Shown: in pieces, positions 26,634 to 34,135 of the stretch | How positions within the stretch are numbered: the first letter of the stretch is position 1 | Layout of the letters: each line of letters opens with the position of its first letter | Assembly (NCBI RefSeq): GCF_016757735.1 | Contig: NZ_CP068439.1 | Span: 1,612,001 to 1,676,000, forward strand | Direction: 5' to 3' | DNA length: 64,000 nucleotides | Origin: Aequorivita iocasae | GTDB taxonomy: Bacteria > Bacteroidota > Bacteroidia > Flavobacteriales > Flavobacteriaceae | Notes under the pieces: generated by a model | Database searches by the model: none | Told to the model about the DNA's origin: nothing | The model's input: the letters and a program-made list of their open reading frames with translations, nothing else | Made by a program: the position numbers and the translations under genes

Positions 26634-28130
26634 ATGACACAAATGAACATTAAAAGATGGGTCTTTATCCTTGCATGCGTATTGGTAGTTACCGACCTAA
26701 CTGCACAATTTGAACAAACGGCAAAAATTGTGAGCACCAATAGAGAAAGCCGTGCTGAGTATGGAACTTCTGTTGCCATTACAGACAATTTTGCAATAGT
26801 GGGTGCTTCGCGTGAAACCATTGCCTCGGGTGCAGCCTATGTATATAGTAAGGACGGTCAGGGAACATGGGGTTTCCTACAACGTTTGGCGGCAGATGAC
26901 CCCAATGAAGGCGCTGAATATGGTGGCGGCGTAGCATTTTCTGAAAACTTTTTGGTAGTTGCTGCCGGAAGGGCCGACGTAGCAGGGGTACAAAGGGCTG
27001 GCGCTTTATATGTGTACAATTATCAGAACAATACCTGGGAATTTGACTCAAAACTAGTTGCTTCCGATATGAGCAATGATGCTAAAATGGGGATGAACCC
27101 TACCTCCTTAGCTGCACAGGAAAACACAATTGTAGCAGGTGCCCCTGGTGAAAATGCTTGGGCAGGATCGGTGTATGTTTTCACCAATACGGGAGGTAGT
27201 TGGACAGAAGCGCAAAAAATTGTTAGTCCAAATCCACAAGCGTCTGATGTTTTTGGGATTGGTGTTGCCCTATCGGGGGATTATCTGGTAATTGGCGCCA
27301 ATGAGTATGACAATAGGAAAGGTGCTGCGTATGTATATTTAAAAAATGGTAATGGAACTTATGAATATGTGCAGACGTTAACAGCTTCGGATGCCTCGAA
27401 CGATGCTTTTTTTGGCACTTCGGTAGGGATGGACGGCGACCAAATGATAGTGGGTGCCTATGGAGATAATATGGAACAGGGAGCGGCCTATATATTTGAA
27501 AGGGATGCCCAGAATAATTGGGTAGAAGTAGCGAAATTAACTGGAAACCCATCAACGGAGAACACCCAATTTGGTTGGAGTACCAGCATTCAAAGAAATT
27601 ATGCAATTGTAAGTGCACCGCATCTATTCGGTTTTGAAGCGGGAGAAATGTATTTTTATGAAAGAGAGAGCTCAGGAGATTGGGTGGAAGCGCAAATAGT
27701 ACAAGGTAGCGACACTGCGGGCGAGGATTTTTATGGTTGGAGTATTGCTATGCATGAAAATCAGGTGTTAGTTGGCGCCCCTTGGGAAGACCATGACGCT
27801 AACGGAGGAGATGAAATAGACCGCGCCGGATCTGCTTATATATTTCAGGATCCAAACCTTTTGGGCGTGGTTGGCAATGGTGCCTTAGAAAGCTCAATTT
27901 CAATATATCCTAATCCTGCAACAGAATTGTTGAACATTGAAAGCAAAACGAAAACAATAACTGATTTGAAGGTATTTTCCATTACTGGTGCGTTGTTACA
28001 AGAGGTGACGGATTTACAAGTAAGTCTTTATACTTTGGATATTTCGAAATTTAATGAGGGGGTTTATTTTGTAACTATTGGTTGTGGGGACGGTGTTACT
28101 GTTCAAAAGAAAATTATTAAAGTGAACTAA
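26634..28130 (+). CDS. Secreted FG-GAP repeat protein with T9SS type A sorting domain
   Basis: 498 residues with signal peptide (WVFILACVLVVTDLTAQ; the start could also be the ATG three codons later). Residues ~30-400 hold about seven FG-GAP/integrin-alpha-like blades, each of the form FG-x-SVA-x-xxx-(A/V)IVGA followed by GAAYVY (e.g. EYGTSVAITDNFAIVGASRE, FGTSVGMDGDQMIVGAYGD), which predicts a beta-propeller. The C-terminus (SIYPNPATELLNI ... KKIIKVN) is a T9SS sorting domain. Expected to be a cell-surface or released propeller of unknown ligand. A terminator follows. Confidence 0.9.
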   Translation: MTQMNIKRWVFILACVLVVTDLTAQFEQTAKIVSTNRESRAEYGTSVAITDNFAIVGASRETIASGAAYVYSKDGQGTWGFLQRLAADDPNEGAEYGGGVAFSENFLVVAAGRADVAGVQRAGALYVYNYQNNTWEFDSKLVASDMSNDAKMGMNPTSLAAQENTIVAGAPGENAWAGSVYVFTNTGGSWTEAQKIVSPNPQASDVFGIGVALSGDYLVIGANEYDNRKGAAYVYLKNGNGTYEYVQTLTASDASNDAFFGTSVGMDGDQMIVGAYGDNMEQGAAYIFERDAQNNWVEVAKLTGNPSTENTQFGWSTSIQRNYAIVSAPHLFGFEAGEMYFYERESSGDWVEAQIVQGSDTAGEDFYGWSIAMHENQVLVGAPWEDHDANGGDEIDRAGSAYIFQDPNLLGVVGNGALESSISIYPNPATELLNIESKTKTITDLKVFSITGALLQEVTDLQVSLYTLDISKFNEGVYFVTIGCGDGVTVQKKIIKVN

Positions 28131-28165
28131 AAACAGAAAAGTTAAAAGTTAAATTGTTCTGTTTG

Positions 28166-28200
28166 GGCCAATGTGTTGATGCATTGGCCTTTTCTGTTTT
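28166..28200 (+). terminator. Rho-independent terminator after the FG-GAP gene
   Basis: GGCCAATG (28166-28173) pairs with CATTGGCC (28182-28189), followed by TTTTCTGTTTT. Confidence 0.8.
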
Positions 28201-28397
28201 CTGTTGTCGGTTTTCTGTTTTTCCTCACTTTACGAATTTGCCTTTTCTTAGGATATTAGGCTGCTTTTTGCCATACATGGCTATTAAGCGGCAGATTTGC
28301 ACTGTTTAATCCTGGACTAGCTTAGGTCTTTTGTTTGGGAATGACGATTTCTATCGTCATAACTTTATATCTATAATGTTTTAAATACGCTATATAG

Positions 28398-28443
28398 ATA
28401 CTATAAATATAGTATATAATCACTATATATATACTATAAATAT
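28398..28443. promoter_or_regulatory. AT-rich palindrome and direct repeat upstream of 28503
   Basis: ATACTATA-aa-TATAGTAT at 28398-28415 is a perfect inverted repeat; ATACTATAAATAT recurs at 28431-28443, 33 bp away. Possible operator or curved upstream DNA for the hypothetical gene at 28503; no regulator is assigned. Confidence 0.35.
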
Positions 28444-28502
28444 GCTTTAAAGTAGACTTAGTAAAGTGTTTTGGTTATATTAGTAATCTAAACTTTATTA
28501 TT

Positions 28503-29258
28503 ATGGCAAAGCAGACTGGAATTGTTAAGCTCAAGGGAACCATTGGGGATATTAATTATTATGAGACCAAAAATGGGGGACATCTGGCGCGTGCGGCTGG
28601 AGGTGGGTTTCAAAAGGGGGCGAAGAATAAGGAAAGCATGGTACGAACCATGGAAAATGCCACCGAGTTTGGCCGATGTAGCAAGACGAAAAAAGTTTTC
28701 CGAATTGCTTTGGCTCCCTTTTTATGCGTGCGCAAGGATGGGGCACTACATGGCCGGATGATGCAATTATTTACGAAGTTAAAGGATCTAGATAGGGTTA
28801 ATGGCCGAGGCAATAGGTGCGTGGCCCGCGGAATGGAAACTCCGAAGGGAACCCTGTTGCTCAATAGTTTTGTGTTTACACCTTCTTGTATAATTTCCGA
28901 GGTTTTGGCAGCTTCTCTGCATTATGATTTTGATACCCGAACGCTTAGCATTACGAATTTTGATATCAATAACGTGGGCTTTCCTTCTGGGGCCACACAT
29001 ATGGCGTTAACCTTGGGGCTTCTGCATTTTAATTTTGACACATTGGCCTACCAATTAAAGAATAGTGTACCGCTCTATATTGACAAAAATTACAGTGCTA
29101 CTTCGTTTGAATTGGACACGGCAGAGCCAGAAGTGAATGGGACGGCAGTAGCAGTTTTGGGGGTAAAGTTTTATCAGAAGGTTGAAAGTACCTATTATTT
29201 GTTTAAGAGTGCTAATGCTGTTGGGGTTGAGGTTTTGGGTGTTAAGGGTGAAGGGTGA
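28503..29258 (+). CDS. Conserved hypothetical protein (KLKGTIGDINYY family)
   Basis: 251 residues, no signal peptide or membrane segment. The N-terminus KLKGTIGDINYYETKNG-HLAR is a pattern I associate with a Bacteroidota family of unknown function; the middle (TENATEFG-like MENATEFGRCSKT, then RIALAPF) also belongs to it. The C-terminal part is beta-rich (LHYDFDTRTLSITNFDI, MALTLGLLHFNFDTLAYQL). The stop codon lies inside a GGGTGAA heptamer array, so the last codons VKGEG are probably repeat-derived and the original C-terminus may differ. AT-rich repeats lie upstream and 2 kb of repeat DNA downstream. Confidence 0.6.
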   Translation: MAKQTGIVKLKGTIGDINYYETKNGGHLARAAGGGFQKGAKNKESMVRTMENATEFGRCSKTKKVFRIALAPFLCVRKDGALHGRMMQLFTKLKDLDRVNGRGNRCVARGMETPKGTLLLNSFVFTPSCIISEVLAASLHYDFDTRTLSITNFDINNVGFPSGATHMALTLGLLHFNFDTLAYQLKNSVPLYIDKNYSATSFELDTAEPEVNGTAVAVLGVKFYQKVESTYYLFKSANAVGVEVLGVKGEG

Positions 29259-29280
29259 AGGGTGAATGGTGAATGGTGAG
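29246..29280. repeat. Heptamer array (GGGTGAA)3(TGGTGAA)(TGGTGAG)
   Basis: Five contiguous 7-bp units beginning inside the preceding gene; its TGA stop is part of the array. A sixth and seventh degenerate unit follow to about 29300. Confidence 0.85.
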
Positions 29281-29380
29281 TTTGTGAATGGTGAGTTTGG
29301 ATTTATTGAATAATCATTTTTGCTTAATCCTCCAATAAATTCATTTTCTACGGAATCTTTTCGGAGGCCAATAATTTTCA

Positions 29381-29457
29381 ATTAGCCATTAGCCATTAGC
29401 CATTAGCCATTAGCCATTAGCAATTGGCCATTAACAATTAACAATTAACGATTATCA
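29381..29457. repeat. 11-unit heptamer array, ATTAGCC type
   Basis: Five perfect ATTAGCC units, then ATTAGCA, ATTGGCC, ATTAACA twice, ATTAACG and ATTATCA: 11 units with no break in the 7-bp phase. Confidence 0.9.
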
Positions 29458-29613
29458 GTTATCGGTTTTTTTTGTGTTTAGCTTTTAATGTTGTGAAGAA
29501 AAGTCTTTACGAGGCTGATAGGGTGTGGGAATCTTTTGAGTTTAGTTGCTATCTTGATGGGAACTACACCTGGGCAAGTCGCTTTTTCTTAGTGTTTTTT
29601 TTTTCTTGATGAA

Positions 29614-29638
29614 CCCTTCGACTGCGCTCAGGGCAGGC
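29614..29638. mobile_element. 25-bp TTCGAC...CTCAGG micro-element
   Basis: CCCTTCGACTGCGCTCAGGG plus CAGGC sits between CTTGATGAA and AAGAAACAAA. The same host repeat at 55515-55555 lacks it, so it looks like a clean insertion. CCCT and AGGG can pair as the base of an imperfect hairpin. Confidence 0.65.
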
Positions 29639-29871
29639 AAGAAACAAAAAAATCAAGGCTTACGAATCCGCCTTCCTCTCGCTGCGCTCGTCGGAGGCGA
29701 TAAAATTTCTTTATTTCCCGCGCAAAAATAAAGCCTTGGTGGTGCTAGGATTATTATTAGATTATTTAATGTTTTGTACTTGCAACCAGATTTTTAGGTA
29801 AGAAGGATTTTTGCTTAATCCTCCAATAAATTCATTTTCGACGGAATCTTTTCGAAGGCCAATAATTTTCA

Positions 29872-29941
29872 ATTAGCCATTAGCCATTAGCCATTAGCCA
29901 TTAGCAATTGGCCATTAACAATTAACAATTAACGATTATCA
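29872..29941. repeat. 10-unit heptamer array, ATTAGCC type (copy B)
   Basis: Same as the array at 29381 but with four perfect ATTAGCC units instead of five, followed by the same degenerate tail ending ATTATCA. The copies thus differ by one unit. Confidence 0.9.
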
Positions 29942-30111
29942 GTTATCGGTTTTTTTTGTGTTTAGCTTTTATTGTTGTGAAGAAAAGTCTTTGCGAGGCC
30001 GATAGGGTGTGGCAATCTTTTGAGGTTGGTTGCTATCATGATTGAAACTATACCTGGGCAGGTTGCTTTTTCTTAGTGTTTTTTCTTTTTTCCTTGATGA
30101 ACCTTTCAATG

Positions 30112-30146
30112 GCTTTAGGCTTTAGGCTGTAAGCTGTAGGCTTTTG
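30112..30146. repeat. Heptamer array, GCTTTAG type
   Basis: GCTTTAG, GCTTTAG, GCTGTAA, GCTGTAG, GCTTTTG in exact 7-bp phase, followed by TAAATTA as at 55633. Confidence 0.85.
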
Positions 30147-30199
30147 TAAATTACATTGGATAAAGATTTTGCCTCATTCTCCAATAAATTCATTTTCTA

Positions 30200-30224
30200 C
30201 CCTTCGACGGCGCTCAGGGCAAGC
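30200..30224. mobile_element. 25-bp TTCGAC...CTCAGG micro-element (copy 2)
   Basis: CCCTTCGACGGCGCTCAGGG plus CAAGC interrupts the repeat CATTTTCTAC-GGAATC-TTTTCG, which is uninterrupted at 29341-29362 and 55700-55720. Confidence 0.65.
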
Positions 30225-30250
30225 TTCTTTTCGAAGGCCAATAATTTTCA

Positions 30251-30299
30251 ATTAGCCATTAGCCATTAGCCATTAGCCATTAGGCATTAGCAATTAACA
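30251..30299. repeat. Heptamer array, ATTAGCC type (copy C)
   Basis: Four perfect ATTAGCC units then ATTAGGC, ATTAGCA, ATTAACA. Confidence 0.85.
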
Positions 30300-30341
30300 A
30301 TTCCACATTTAAAAACAACTTGGAGGACCCAAAAAAAAATC

Positions 30342-30393
30342 GTTCGTAGTCTGGGGGTATAGTGTTCGTAGTTATTTTGGGTACTTTCGTAGG
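30342..30393 (+). promoter_or_regulatory. Three phased 9-bp direct repeats (LytTR-like operator)
   Basis: GTTCGTAGT at 30342-30350 and 30364-30372, and TTTCGTAGG at 30385-30393, with 22- and 21-bp spacing, i.e. two helical turns. Paired 9-bp direct repeats about 21 bp apart are the binding pattern of LytTR-type response regulators. No LytTR gene is in the window, and the nearest downstream frame is a 52-codon ORF. Confidence 0.4.
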
Positions 30394-30636
30394 ATTGTGC
30401 CTAAAAAATTTTGATAGTTCAACAGACCAAAATAAATTAACTGCTTTAAAGCACGATTAAGTTATAGTGAAATTAGCGGTTAAAAAAGTGTACAAAACAA
30501 TGCTTTCACATGGACTAACCCCCCCTTTCACATGCCCACAGGGGGTATTCACAGGAAAACAACCAAAAAAATTTGATATGGCAATTGTGATTTATAATTT
30601 TCATAGCTAAAAATTGTAGGATAGTATTTTTTATAA

Positions 30637-30795
30637 ATGTTGATAAACTATAAAGTGATTAAAGTCAATTACTCTGAGTGGCAGGCTATTTTACTGATTC
30701 CGGAGGGTATTTCCCTGATTGGGGGCGATAAACTTGATAGTAAAAAAAGAAAACCATTATATTTTTACGAAAATAGGTTGGTTAAAAAATGTTAA
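30637..30795 (+). CDS. Possible small protein, 52 aa
   Basis: ATG to TAA frame encoding MLINYKVIKVNYSEWQAILL followed by a charged, Lys-rich tail ending RLVKKC. Residue composition looks coding, without the bias of the surrounding repeats, but no homologue is recognised. It lies in an otherwise gene-free stretch about 240 bp downstream of the phased direct repeats. Confidence 0.3.
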   Translation: MLINYKVIKVNYSEWQAILLIPEGISLIGGDKLDSKKRKPLYFYENRLVKKC

Positions 30796-30939
30796 AATGC
30801 TAAAAATGCACGATATATGGCCATCTCACAACTCCAGAGACCTATCTGACAACTTATAGCACAGATAATTTGGATAGGGGAATGAGTTTTTTTTGTTTTA
30901 TACCATACGACTTCTATCTGAAGTGATGGGTTGGATTGG

Positions 30940-30998
30940 TTCTCGATATACTTCGACACTTCGACTGCGCTCAGTGCAGGCTAAGCTCAGCACAGGCA
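30940..30998. mobile_element. TTCGAC...CTCAGTGCAGGC element (longer form)
   Basis: CTTCGACTGCGCTCAGTGCA followed by GGCTAAGCTCAGCACAGGCA. The second half (AGCTCAGCACAGGCA) recurs at 55925-55938 and 61289-61303. Confidence 0.6.
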
Positions 30999-31125
30999 AA
31001 TTTAAATCTGCTGTCGCCGCTTTAAATTCACTCGAACTAACAGTGGGTTTGTGGTGATAAATGTGAGGTCGCTTTGCCATCGTGAGGCAAAAGATTCTTA
31101 ATATACGAATAACATTCGATAACAT

Positions 31126-31161
31126 TGGCGGATACCCGCCAATGTTGGCGGGTATCCGCCA
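31126..31161. repeat. Perfect 17-bp inverted repeat, GC-rich
   Basis: TGGCGGATACCCGCCAA, a 2-nt loop, then TTGGCGGGTATCCGCCA. It is GC-rich in very AT-rich surroundings and would form a strong hairpin or cruciform. No T-run follows directly, so it is not a classic terminator. Confidence 0.85.
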
Positions 31162-31293
31162 CCTTTTCTAAATTTCTTAGTTTATATTGCCAAAAATAAT
31201 AAGGTGCCATACAAAATTTTTTTTAAGAAAAGTCGACGGTTTAGCCTTATTTATTCTGTGGTAAAATAGCCTATAAATTAAAAATTGGGTTTT

Positions 31294-31301
31294 TAAATTT
31301 G
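31294..31301 (+). promoter_or_regulatory. -7 promoter element TAAATTTG
   Basis: Perfect TAnnTTTG match upstream of the small ORF at 31320 and the regulator at 31449. The -33 box is unclear. Confidence 0.4.
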
Positions 31302-31319
31302 AACAATGCTAATAAAGAG

Positions 31320-31406
31320 ATGAAAGAAATAAACAAAGCGGGGGTTTTCCTCCGAATATTACGGAAAACCCTTCAAAGAAACGAGGAGTTTTTAAAAGAG
31401 GCTTAA
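31320..31406 (+). CDS. Possible leader peptide, 28 aa
   Basis: ATG-TAA frame encoding MKEINKAGVFLRILRKTLQR and EEFLKEA, a basic amphipathic helix. It begins ~19 bp after a perfect -7 element and ends 43 bp before the regulator gene. Part of it lies in a hairpin (GGGTTTTCC ... GGAAAACCC, 31341-31371), so it could be a leader ORF or a by-product of a regulatory stem. Confidence 0.3.
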   Translation: MKEINKAGVFLRILRKTLQRNEEFLKEA

Positions 31407-31448
31407 ATAAATTGCATTTATGTTTATGTAATTGAGCGATAGATTGGG

Positions 31449-32132
31449 ATGGAAAGTGAAAGTACATTGCGGGTTTTGTTGGTTTCGGATAAGATATATT
31501 ATCTGAGAAACTATCGGGCTGCCTTTGAGAAGCTTGAAAGCTCCTCTCTGGATTATTCCTTTGCATTTACCGAACTGAATGCCTTTGATACCGCTATTGA
31601 TTTTATCAAGAAAATGGATGCCGATGAACGGTATGATGTGGTCTGCCTACAGATCAGCAATCCCATTGGTATCCACAGCCAAGACGAAGATGGAAGCACG
31701 GTAGGCATTATGATGCGCCAACGCTTTCCGCAGGCTATCATAATTCTTAGTGCCAACTTTAATAGCACATATAATTACTGGAGCCTTCTTAAGCTGATAG
31801 ATCCCCAGGCCATTATTGGCGATGATTTTGATTTAGTTTCGGAACTTCCAATGCACTTAACGAAAGCCCTTAAAAGGCCATGCTATATTTGCCCTAGCAT
31901 GCAGGCTGCGGTCATGAATCATTTATGTTGCAAAATTGATTTGGATGCCTTTGAGCGAAACCTACTATTCGAACTCTCCAAAGGCACCCGTATGGCAGCC
32001 CTGCCCAACATTTTGAATATGTCCATCAGCACCATCGAGAAACGCAAAAAGCGGTTGAAGGAACGCTTTGAGGTGGAAGGGGAGGACGACAGCATGCTTA
32101 TCATAAAGGCCAGAGAGTGTGGTGCTCTATAA
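31449..32132 (+). CDS. Pseudo-receiver / LuxR-type HTH regulator
   Basis: 227 residues. Residues ~5-130 have receiver (REC) topology (LRVLLVSDK, YDVVCLQISNP, PQAIIILSA), but the phospho-acceptor Asp after the third strand is Gln68 (CLQIS) and the acidic pair at strand 1 is reduced to Asp14. It is therefore unlikely to be activated by ordinary phosphorylation. Residues ~165-220 are a LuxR-like HTH (LLFELSKGTRMAALPNILNM then STIEKRKKRLKERF). No histidine kinase is adjacent. It precedes the MauE-propeller and DUF6520 genes on the same strand and probably regulates them. Confidence 0.75.
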   Translation: MESESTLRVLLVSDKIYYLRNYRAAFEKLESSSLDYSFAFTELNAFDTAIDFIKKMDADERYDVVCLQISNPIGIHSQDEDGSTVGIMMRQRFPQAIIILSANFNSTYNYWSLLKLIDPQAIIGDDFDLVSELPMHLTKALKRPCYICPSMQAAVMNHLCCKIDLDAFERNLLFELSKGTRMAALPNILNMSISTIEKRKKRLKERFEVEGEDDSMLIIKARECGAL

Positions 32133-32227
32133 ACCCTCTTTATGGAACTTCCCTCAAAAATTTCCATCAACTCCGCAATAGATATGCGGAAAAATAATCC
32201 TTGAACGCTTTGCAACTACCTAATTTT

Positions 32228-33748
32228 ATGAATGTTAAAAAAAACATTTATTTAATTATGGGCTTTACAGTACCTTATATAGAAAGCGTAAAACGGAATG
32301 CAGCAGTTGCGGTCTCCTATCTGTTTGTGTTATTGTTTTTGTATGCTGCCGTGAGCAAGCTCTTGGATTTTGAAACCTTTGAGGTACAATTGGCACAGTC
32401 GCCCCTTCTAAGTGCATACGCTGGTTTTATTGCGTGGGCGGTGCCGGGAATAGAGATTCTTATTGCCGTTTTATTGATCCTTCCAAAATATAGAATCTTA
32501 GCCCTTTATGCTGCTTTTACCTTAATGGTGATGTTTACTGCCTATATCTATATCATCCTTAATTTCTCTGATTTTGTTCCCTGCTCCTGCGGGGGTGTAC
32601 TCGAAAAATTGAGCTGGACACAACACCTTGTTTTTAATGTTGTTTTTATTGTGATGGCTGCAGGGGCTCTCTTTTTGTCCAAAGAATACAACGCAAAAAA
32701 GACCCTGCTTTTGCTCACCACCCTTGCCATTTTTGGTGTTGCTACCGTTACGCTGTTGTTTGCCTTTTCTGAAAAGAAGATGCATCGCAACAATGCGTTT
32801 CAGCGGAGGTATATCCCACATCCCATTGAAAAGCTTCACAGCTTCGATCTTCAATACAGTTCCTATTATTTTGCTGGGGCTGGAGACGGTAAGGTCTATT
32901 TGGGCAATTCTACCGCACCTCTTCTAATGACTGTTATTGATAGCAGTTTTAGGGACACTACAACTACGATGATACAATTGGACCAAATGGATCTTCCCTA
33001 TCGTGCAGTGAAGCTTCATGTGATTCCGCCAAAATTTTACGTTACCGATGGTACCGTCCCCATCTTTCTTCAGGGGGATGTAAAGGAGTGGAATGCTACC
33101 ACACAAATGCAAGGGGACTATTATTTTAACCACTCAGTGGCTATCGATTCCAACACCATGGCGGTTCAATCCAGCAGTAGCGAGAACCGTGAGAACATAC
33201 TAGGCGTAATTGCTCTCGACGATTCCAATACAGGAATCTTTAGCAACCAACTCCTGGAAAAACAAATTGACGGCAGATTTGATACCGATGGCCGATTGAT
33301 CTATAATGACAATTATGATAAACTCATATTTACCTATTACTACCGCAATGAATATTTAATTATAAATCCGGATTTACGTTTGGAGCAACGCGGAAAAACG
33401 ATAGATACCATTAGCGTGGCCCAACTCCATATAGCGGAAAATAGTGATAAGGGCCAACGTAAATTGGGAGGCAATACTGTTTTGGTGAATAGAAATATAG
33501 CCACCACAAAAGAATTTTTATTGGTAGACTCTCCACGTCTGGGAAAGCTGGAGCCAGAGAATATGGGCGAACAGGCAAACATAATTGATGTGTACAACCT
33601 CCTTGACCAAAGCTATCAATTCAGCTTTTATCTATACAAACATGAAGACAGCAAAACCAGGGAGATGATAATAGTGAACGGAATCTTATATGCACTTCAG
33701 GGAAATTACCTAGTGGCCTACAACATAACCAACACAAAATTAGATTAG
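32228..33748 (+). CDS. MauE/DoxX-type redox membrane protein fused to a beta-propeller-like domain
   Basis: 506 residues from ATG 32228; a TTG at 32201 would add nine residues. Residues ~25-160 form four membrane helices of the MauE/DoxX type (SYLFVLLFLYAAVSKLLDFE, IAWAVPGIEILIAVLLILP), with the redox motif CSCGG (Cys119, Cys121) in a loop; MauE proteins support disulfide formation of partner proteins outside the membrane. Residues ~195-506 have no catalytic motif I recognise but show repeated beta blades (KVYLGNSTAPLLMTVID, KFYVTDGTVPIFLQGD, TKEFLLVDSPRL) that suggest a six-bladed propeller. The small Cys-rich DUF6520 gene follows 85 bp later and is the obvious candidate substrate. Confidence 0.75.
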   Translation: MNVKKNIYLIMGFTVPYIESVKRNAAVAVSYLFVLLFLYAAVSKLLDFETFEVQLAQSPLLSAYAGFIAWAVPGIEILIAVLLILPKYRILALYAAFTLMVMFTAYIYIILNFSDFVPCSCGGVLEKLSWTQHLVFNVVFIVMAAGALFLSKEYNAKKTLLLLTTLAIFGVATVTLLFAFSEKKMHRNNAFQRRYIPHPIEKLHSFDLQYSSYYFAGAGDGKVYLGNSTAPLLMTVIDSSFRDTTTTMIQLDQMDLPYRAVKLHVIPPKFYVTDGTVPIFLQGDVKEWNATTQMQGDYYFNHSVAIDSNTMAVQSSSSENRENILGVIALDDSNTGIFSNQLLEKQIDGRFDTDGRLIYNDNYDKLIFTYYYRNEYLIINPDLRLEQRGKTIDTISVAQLHIAENSDKGQRKLGGNTVLVNRNIATTKEFLLVDSPRLGKLEPENMGEQANIIDVYNLLDQSYQFSFYLYKHEDSKTREMIIVNGILYALQGNYLVAYNITNTKLD

Positions 33749-33833
33749 ACGATTTTTTCTTGCAAGAACAGGAGTGAGACCGAAAACCTGTAGAAGAGAG
33801 TAGGTCAAATTATAAATTTAAATTTTAGAAAAC

Positions 33834-34094
33834 ATGAGAAATTTAAAATTCAAGTTTTTATTACCTGTGGCGGCCTTTATGCTTGCTATTGCGGCAGCAT
33901 TTGCGTCACAGACAGAAGAGCAAGTGGAATCAGCCCTTGTTCAGGGGTATATTTACCAAAACGGAGTCTGTGTTCCCCATGGGAAATGCGACAATAGCAG
34001 CACGGTTATCTGTTCTGACGGAAGTCGCCAAGTTTTTGGTAAGAATGGACCAACGACTTGTTCCTTACCCTTATTTATGAACTGGCAACCTTAA
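33834..34094 (+). CDS. Small secreted Cys-rich DUF6520-like protein
   Basis: 86 residues: signal peptide with likely cleavage after AFA (residue ~24), then a ~60-residue mature peptide with four Cys (46, 52, 60, 76), enough for two disulfides (GVCVPHGKC, ICSDGSRQVFG, TTCSLPLF). The layout matches the Bacteroidota DUF6520 family and recalls NVEALA-type small exported peptides. Function unproven: structural peptide, signal or bacteriocin-like product. It follows a MauE redox protein and is convergent with a peptidase-SusD-SusC operon, the two sharing a bidirectional terminator. Confidence 0.75.
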   Translation: MRNLKFKFLLPVAAFMLAIAAAFASQTEEQVESALVQGYIYQNGVCVPHGKCDNSSTVICSDGSRQVFGKNGPTTCSLPLFMNWQP

Positions 34095-34109
34095 TTGCCT
34101 TAAAAAAAA

Positions 34110-34135
34110 GATGCCCCAAAATGGGGCATCTTTTT
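34110..34135. terminator. Bidirectional terminator
   Basis: GATGCCCC (34110-34117) and GGGGCATC (34123-34130) with A-run before and T-run after, so it can end transcription of the DUF6520 gene on the plus strand and of the S9 peptidase operon on the minus strand. Confidence 0.9.

Larger units (their letters stand above)
29259..30636. repeat. Repeat-rich non-coding block with a ~300-bp direct duplication
   Basis: No convincing gene. Copy A at about 29317-29612 and copy B at about 29808-30108 are near-identical: both run from TTGCTTAATCCTCCAATAAA through a heptamer array, GTTATCGGTTTTTTTTGTG and GAAAAGTCTTTxCGAGGC to TCCTTGATGAACC or similar. A shorter third copy starts at about 30174, and a fragment recurs at 55674-55720. 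Between A and B lies a hairpin element (CTTGAT ... ATCAAGG) also found at 55515-55555. Confidence 0.8.

Noticed and set aside
29381-30306. CRISPR array
   Set aside because: The units are 7 bp and contiguous, without spacers, and no cas genes are present.
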